The notes under the pieces: generated by a model
Database searches by the model: none
Seen by the model: only the letters and a program-made list of their open reading frames with translations
What the model was told of the DNA's origin: nothing
Shown: piece after piece, positions 5,989 through 8,698 of the stretch
How positions within the stretch are numbered: position 1 is the stretch's first letter
Layout of the letters: each line of letters opens with the position of its first letter
Position numbers and translations under genes: made by a program
Source of the DNA: Candidatus Methanoperedens sp.
Lineage (GTDB): Archaea > Halobacteriota > Methanosarcinia > Methanosarcinales > Methanoperedenaceae
Length of the DNA stretch: 8,698 bases
Assembly: GCA_027460605.1 (NCBI GenBank)
Contig: JAPZAN010000108.1
Location: 1 to 8,698 of the forward strand
Reading direction: 5' to 3'

Positions 5989-6107
5989 TTTGCACCCATA
6001 TTCCTTTCGCGCCATAGTCTCAGGTATCGCCCTATTATGAGCGAAACAAAGAACCCTACGGTAATTGCGATTCCGTTCAGTGGGTCACCCGTTAGCCAAT
6101 CCAGCAT
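5985..6107 (-). CDS. Small single-helix membrane protein between cbiM and cbiQ
   Basis: A 40-residue gene in the position where cbiN often sits. Sequence begins MLDWLTGDPLNG, then a hydrophobic helix (about residues 12-28, IAITVGFFVSLIIG), then a positively charged tail RYLRLWRERNMGAK; the charge pattern places the tail in the cytoplasm. It is supported as a real gene by a strong AGGAGG site inside the last codons of cbiM, by an ATG that overlaps the cbiM stop by one base (TGATG), and by a stop that overlaps the cbiQ ATG (ATGA). It is not a normal CbiN, which has two helices; a CbiN-like tail already appears fused to CbiM. I do not recognise a family. It may help assemble or stabilise the transporter. 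Confidence 0.7.
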   Translation of the reverse strand: MLDWLTGDPLNGIAITVGFFVSLIIGRYLRLWRERNMGAK

Positions 6108-7021
6108 CAGGATTTCCTCCTTGCCACTGACCAGAAATATCCGGTGATCAGACCGCCTATAATTCCAACGGAACCAAAGCCAATCGGCTCACCGATTCGT
6201 GCCATCAGTCTGACCCCTATTCCATTTGATATTGCGCCTGGCGCGGCAAGCGCTTCCACAGTGCTGTCGGTGCCTGCCATATTTCCCCCCCCTAAGTAAC
6301 CGATATATGCGCCTATGGCAAGCAGGGATGTGATTAAAATCATCAAACCCAGAGCCGTTTTCGTGAACCTATCAAGGCAAACATCGGCTGGCGCAACCAC
6401 TTCTGGTTTTGTCTCGGATATATATTTTATCACATATCCCGTAAATGCAAATTCTGCAATACAAAGGGGCAGTTGTGTGGGAATAAAACCCATGGCATAT
6501 AATTTCCAGTAGTGCATCACATTTCCAGGATTCAGGGAAAGGGCAAGCTCAAGTGCTGTTGTCAGGTATGTGAGGATGCTTCCCACAAACCCTGCCATTC
6601 CGGCGGAAAACCACAGAGGAGAGATGTTTTTCAGCAGCCTGTAAACAAGATAGCCGCTGAATGTCCCAACAATTCCCATCGAAAATGTGTTCGCGCCGAT
6701 AGTAGTCAAGCCGCCGTGACCTACGAATGCCTGGAAGAACAGGGCAATCGCGCTTATCACGACTGTTGCAAAAGGTCCTATTATGATTGCAGCCAATGGC
6801 GTACCGACAGGATGGGATGATGAGCCTGTCACAGGTACGGGAATGTGCCAGACTGATATGACAAATACCACGGCGCCGATGAGTGAAATCCGGGGAAGGT
6901 ATGCGGGGTCGGCTGCGATGCGCTTGTTGATTATACGCAAGCCGAGTGAGATGAATATCGCAGATATTACGAACCAGAATAAAATCCATTTTGGCTCCAG
7001 AATCCCATCTGAGATGTGCAT
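6107..7021 (-). CDS. cbiM: CbiM-type substrate-binding protein with CbiN-like tail (cobalt/nickel uptake)
   Basis: A 304-residue membrane protein that captures Co2+ or Ni2+ for the ECF transporter. The N-terminus MHISDGIL is diagnostic: after translation begins, Met1 and His2 help bind the metal, together with a histidine in the loop GSSSHPVGT (His70 here). The segment GHGGLTTIGANTFSMGIVG (101-119) is highly conserved in CbiM/NikM. Seven or more hydrophobic helices are visible. From about residue 218 the tail has a helix, a loop with GTDSTVEAL (250-258) and a last helix (281-299), the layout of CbiN, so this seems to be a CbiM-CbiN fusion. Nickel versus cobalt cannot be decided from sequence reading; a NikM label is equally possible. 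The ATG follows GGTGG. It is the first gene of the operon and overlaps the next by one base. Confidence 0.9.
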   Translation of the reverse strand: MHISDGILEPKWILFWFVISAIFISLGLRIINKRIAADPAYLPRISLIGAVVFVISVWHIPVPVTGSSSHPVGTPLAAIIIGPFATVVISAIALFFQAFVGHGGLTTIGANTFSMGIVGTFSGYLVYRLLKNISPLWFSAGMAGFVGSILTYLTTALELALSLNPGNVMHYWKLYAMGFIPTQLPLCIAEFAFTGYVIKYISETKPEVVAPADVCLDRFTKTALGLMILITSLLAIGAYIGYLGGGNMAGTDSTVEALAAPGAISNGIGVRLMARIGEPIGFGSVGIIGGLITGYFWSVARRKS

Positions 7022-7034
7022 TTATGTCCACCGA

Positions 7035-7070
7035 ATCAATTAAACTTGATTTCAGTAAAGTTAAATTGAT
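7035..7070. promoter_or_regulatory. Candidate operator: 13-bp arms inverted repeat before cbiM
   Basis: ATCAATTAAACTT (7035-7047) is followed by a 10-nt spacer and AAGTTAAATTGAT (7058-7070). The arms match at 12 of 13 positions, with centres 23 bp apart. The right arm abuts the TATA box and the left arm covers the expected transcription start, ideal for repression. Such spacing is like operators of dimeric or tetrameric metal regulators such as NikR, but the motif itself is not the E. coli one. Confidence 0.6.
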
Positions 7071-7075
7071 ATAAA
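7068..7075 (-). promoter_or_regulatory. TATA box of the cbi operon
   Basis: TTTATATC on the - strand, 47-54 nt before the cbiM ATG. Expected transcription start is about 7045, leaving a leader of some 25 nt containing the GGTGG ribosome binding site. Confidence 0.6.
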
Positions 7076-7080
7076 TAGGT

Positions 7081-7292
7081 GATGGTTGGGGTTTTGATGG
7101 GGGTTTTTGGATACCTATCGCATGTTGGGGGCATGAGAAACTTATCATCTCGGATTAAAATCCGATATGCATCGGTGCAGATGCTCGAAGATTGGTGTAC
7201 TTGTCAGTTTTTAAAATTCTATTTTTTAATTCAGGCGCAAAATAATATTTGAAACATCTTCGATTTCTCTTTTATTTGCTAATTTAAATTTC
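7081..7292. other. Intergenic stretch with G-runs and a palindrome
   Basis: No gene seen. Features are G-runs on the + strand at 7088-7091, 7099-7103 and 7127-7131, a perfect palindrome TCGGATT-AA-AATCCGA at 7150-7165, and a short stem-loop GCATC-N6-GATGC at 7169-7184, then AT-rich sequence with T-runs on the + strand. It separates the cbi operon from the three-gene set whose transcripts run into it. Confidence 0.6.
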
Positions 7293-7919
7293 TCACTTGG
7301 GATCTATAAAGCTTACAATACCTCCTATTATGGCAGAAATTATTGCCCCGACAATCATTGTTGCTTCTGGTTTCCACTCTTTTCTTAGGAGTATAGGTTC
7401 CAAGGTCACACGATCTATATCCCAGCTTACATCATTATCCACAGTCACCTTTATCCTTTGGATGTCTTCATCTCTATTAATATAACGAAATATAGGGAAC
7501 GGTCTTCGGCTGTCTACTCCATAATCCTCACCGTGAGGATGGGGCTTCACTAAGTATATTTTGTCCACAAGCTGATCGTTTACAAAAATACTGGCACTTT
7601 TGTTAAGAGTAGCAGTATGCAACATACCATGTGTACGAATAGTCTCTATTTTCAGTGTCATATCTATCAAGTCTCTTCGTATATGCTCAGTAACTTTAAG
7701 TTTCCACTCAGCCCAACCACCAGTGATAACTATTGTAGAGGGTGTAAATATCTCAGGCTGCCATCCTTTCGGAGAATCACATGAAGAATAATTCTTACCA
7801 TTGTCCAGATGTATTCCTTCCGCGGTGATCGGCGCGGGCATTTCTCTTATTTCTCTTTTAGTGAGGTGATCCCATATTGATTTTATCTTTTGTATCATTT
7901 TCACACTTTCCAACGGCAT
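7293..7919 (-). CDS. Unrecognised protein with beta-rich domain and C-terminal membrane anchor
   Basis: A 208-residue protein with no family I recognise. The middle (about 60-175) alternates short strands and looks like a beta-sandwich or jelly-roll, with phrases ASIFVNDQLVDKIYLV (109-124) and SWDIDRVTLEPI (165-176) reminiscent of carbohydrate-binding-type folds. One hydrophobic helix near the C-terminus (about 187-204) is followed by DPK. There is no signal peptide, so it may be tail-anchored with the domain in the cytoplasm; export cannot be excluded. Start is uncertain. ATG 7919 lies about 20-27 nt below a TATA-like TTATATAG (about 7939-7946) and would be leaderless; ATG 7898 and a TTG at 7937 are alternatives. 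It lies 42 nt after the previous gene on the same strand. Confidence 0.65.
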   Translation of the reverse strand: MPLESVKMIQKIKSIWDHLTKREIREMPAPITAEGIHLDNGKNYSSCDSPKGWQPEIFTPSTIVITGGWAEWKLKVTEHIRRDLIDMTLKIETIRTHGMLHTATLNKSASIFVNDQLVDKIYLVKPHPHGEDYGVDSRRPFPIFRYINRDEDIQRIKVTVDNDVSWDIDRVTLEPILLRKEWKPEATMIVGAIISAIIGGIVSFIDPK

Positions 7920-7961
7920 AGAGATAGGGCAAATCAACTATATAATTAAAAATGGACGCAA

Positions 7962-8378
7962 TTATTTTCCCCTTAATCTCTGTCTAAGATTCTTAATCCT
8001 ATCCGTAGCAATACCATACCCTAGTGCAATGTCAATTATTTCAGATATAACAACTGCGCACTCGCTACGAAGATTGCTATCATTTAAAACAGTCTCCACA
8101 ATTGGAATTATGTAGTCCTCAATTAACTTCTCTTTTCTTTTGCTATTTGCATACACTTGAAGATTAGAAACTGCACTAAAATCATTTTTTATCCTTTCGA
8201 GAAAACCCAAGCTCTTATCAGTTTTTATCTTTTCGCTGTGCGAGGCCATTATTGCAAGTTTCTCATCATATTCTAAATTGGCGATGGATTTCATCATCCG
8301 GTCAGATTTTATAGTGATTCCAATAGCGATTATTGAAATAGCAAAAGATAATATTCCGAGCATAAGTGAAAATTCCAT
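7962..8378 (-). CDS. Unrecognised membrane-anchored protein
   Basis: A 138-residue protein with one N-terminal membrane helix (about residues 5-23, LMLGILSFAISIIAIGITI) and a long charged, mainly helical cytoplasmic part. The region ends in a basic tail RIKNLRQRLRGK. No motif or family is recognised; similar short anchored helical proteins are scattered in archaeal genomes. The ATG at 8378 is preceded by GAGATGAG. It starts 9 nt after the stop of the upstream coiled-coil gene, so the two are probably one operon. A and T rich codons are frequent compared with the cbi genes, judged by eye, which could reflect a different origin. Confidence 0.65.
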   Translation of the reverse strand: MEFSLMLGILSFAISIIAIGITIKSDRMMKSIANLEYDEKLAIMASHSEKIKTDKSLGFLERIKNDFSAVSNLQVYANSKRKEKLIEDYIIPIVETVLNDSNLRSECAVVISEIIDIALGYGIATDRIKNLRQRLRGK

Positions 8379-8387
8379 AGTCTCATC

Positions 8388-8630
8388 TCAGCCTTTCTTT
8401 TTCTTCCCCTCATGCATCTTTTTGATTTCATCCTCAGCAGCCTGCAGCTTTGCCCTGTTCTCCTCATAAATCTTAGAAACATTCTCCGAAGCCCGCTCAA
8501 GCCTTTTCTTGAGAACCAGCAGTTCCTGCGTGGAGAGGTTATAATTGGGCGTGTTCTCAATCCACAACTGCTCTATATCTATCAGGGCGTTGATGGCAGC
8601 CTTTGTCCTGTTTACGGTATTCTCGTCCAT
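8388..8630 (-). CDS. Small coiled-coil protein, unknown function
   Basis: An 80-residue, highly charged helical protein. Residues 34-75 (from TQELLVLKKRLERASEN to DEIKKMHEG) have heptad-like spacing of hydrophobic residues typical of a coiled coil. The end is lysine-rich (GKKKKG). No cysteine, no membrane helix, no recognised domain. The ATG at 8630 has no clear ribosome binding site. An AT-rich box (TTAATTTAAG on the - strand, near 8652-8661) lies about 22-31 nt upstream, so translation may be leaderless. It is followed 9 nt later by the membrane-anchored gene, which may be its partner. Confidence 0.6.
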   Translation of the reverse strand: MDENTVNRTKAAINALIDIEQLWIENTPNYNLSTQELLVLKKRLERASENVSKIYEENRAKLQAAEDEIKKMHEGKKKKG

Positions 8631-8698
8631 GTGGTGTTATAAGCTTTTTTTCTTAAATTAAGGTTTGCATCCTGACATGCCACTATACATCCGTAATT
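8631..8698. other. Right edge, promoter region
   Basis: Upstream of the coiled-coil gene. Contains the palindrome CTTAA-A-TTAAG (8652-8662), overlapping the AT-rich promoter box, and no gene that can be supported before the window ends. Confidence 0.4.

Noticed and set aside
6549..7148. 199-codon - strand frame overlapping cbiM
   Set aside because: A different frame of the same strand as cbiM, rich in Arg, His and Ser without family resemblance; cbiM has diagnostic motifs.
7021..7290. Cobalamin or nickel riboswitch before cbiM
   Set aside because: The predicted leader is only about 25 nt, too short, and no cobalamin box or NiCo aptamer pattern was seen.

Overview
The window looks archaeal, most likely from a methanogen or methane-oxidising relative of the Methanosarcinales / ANME-2d type. 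This is inferred from archaeal TATA boxes with T-rich ends, a DUF2124 protein, a TrmB-like regulator, and a fragment that resembles the C-terminus of the F430-biosynthesis protein CfbD. No tRNA, rRNA, CRISPR array or insertion sequence was recognised. Gene identities come from reading motifs; no search was run.

Left part (1-2954), mostly + strand. A cut-off C-terminal fragment (possibly CfbD) meets a TrmB-like regulator head to head. The regulator reads leftward, and its promoter region is shared with a 58-residue two-cluster ferredoxin reading rightward. A perfect 7-bp inverted repeat lies between them. Next come single genes, each with its own promoter: a four-helix protein made of two DUF350 units, a DUF2124 protein, a fusion of a PCP_red domain to a cysteine-rich CGGC domain, and a small DUF1858 protein with a CxxC motif. 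Several of these are cysteine-rich, which suggests redox or metal handling.

Middle part (2958-7080), - strand. This is a compact nickel/cobalt ECF transporter operon read right to left: cbiM with a CbiN-like tail, an unannotated 40-residue single-helix membrane protein, cbiQ, cbiO with an extra C-terminal domain of about 180 residues, then a carbamate kinase. The first four genes overlap or are 1 nt apart, so translation is probably coupled. A TATA box and a 36-bp near-perfect inverted repeat sit just before cbiM and look like a repressor-controlled, perhaps metal-responsive, promoter. Metal uptake would fit a cell that makes F430 (nickel) and corrinoids (cobalt).

Right part (7081-8698), - strand. 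After an intergenic stretch of about 210 bp with G-runs and a perfect palindrome come three unrecognised genes: a coiled-coil protein, an N-terminally membrane-anchored protein and a C-terminally anchored beta-rich protein. They look like a small accessory membrane-associated set of unknown role.
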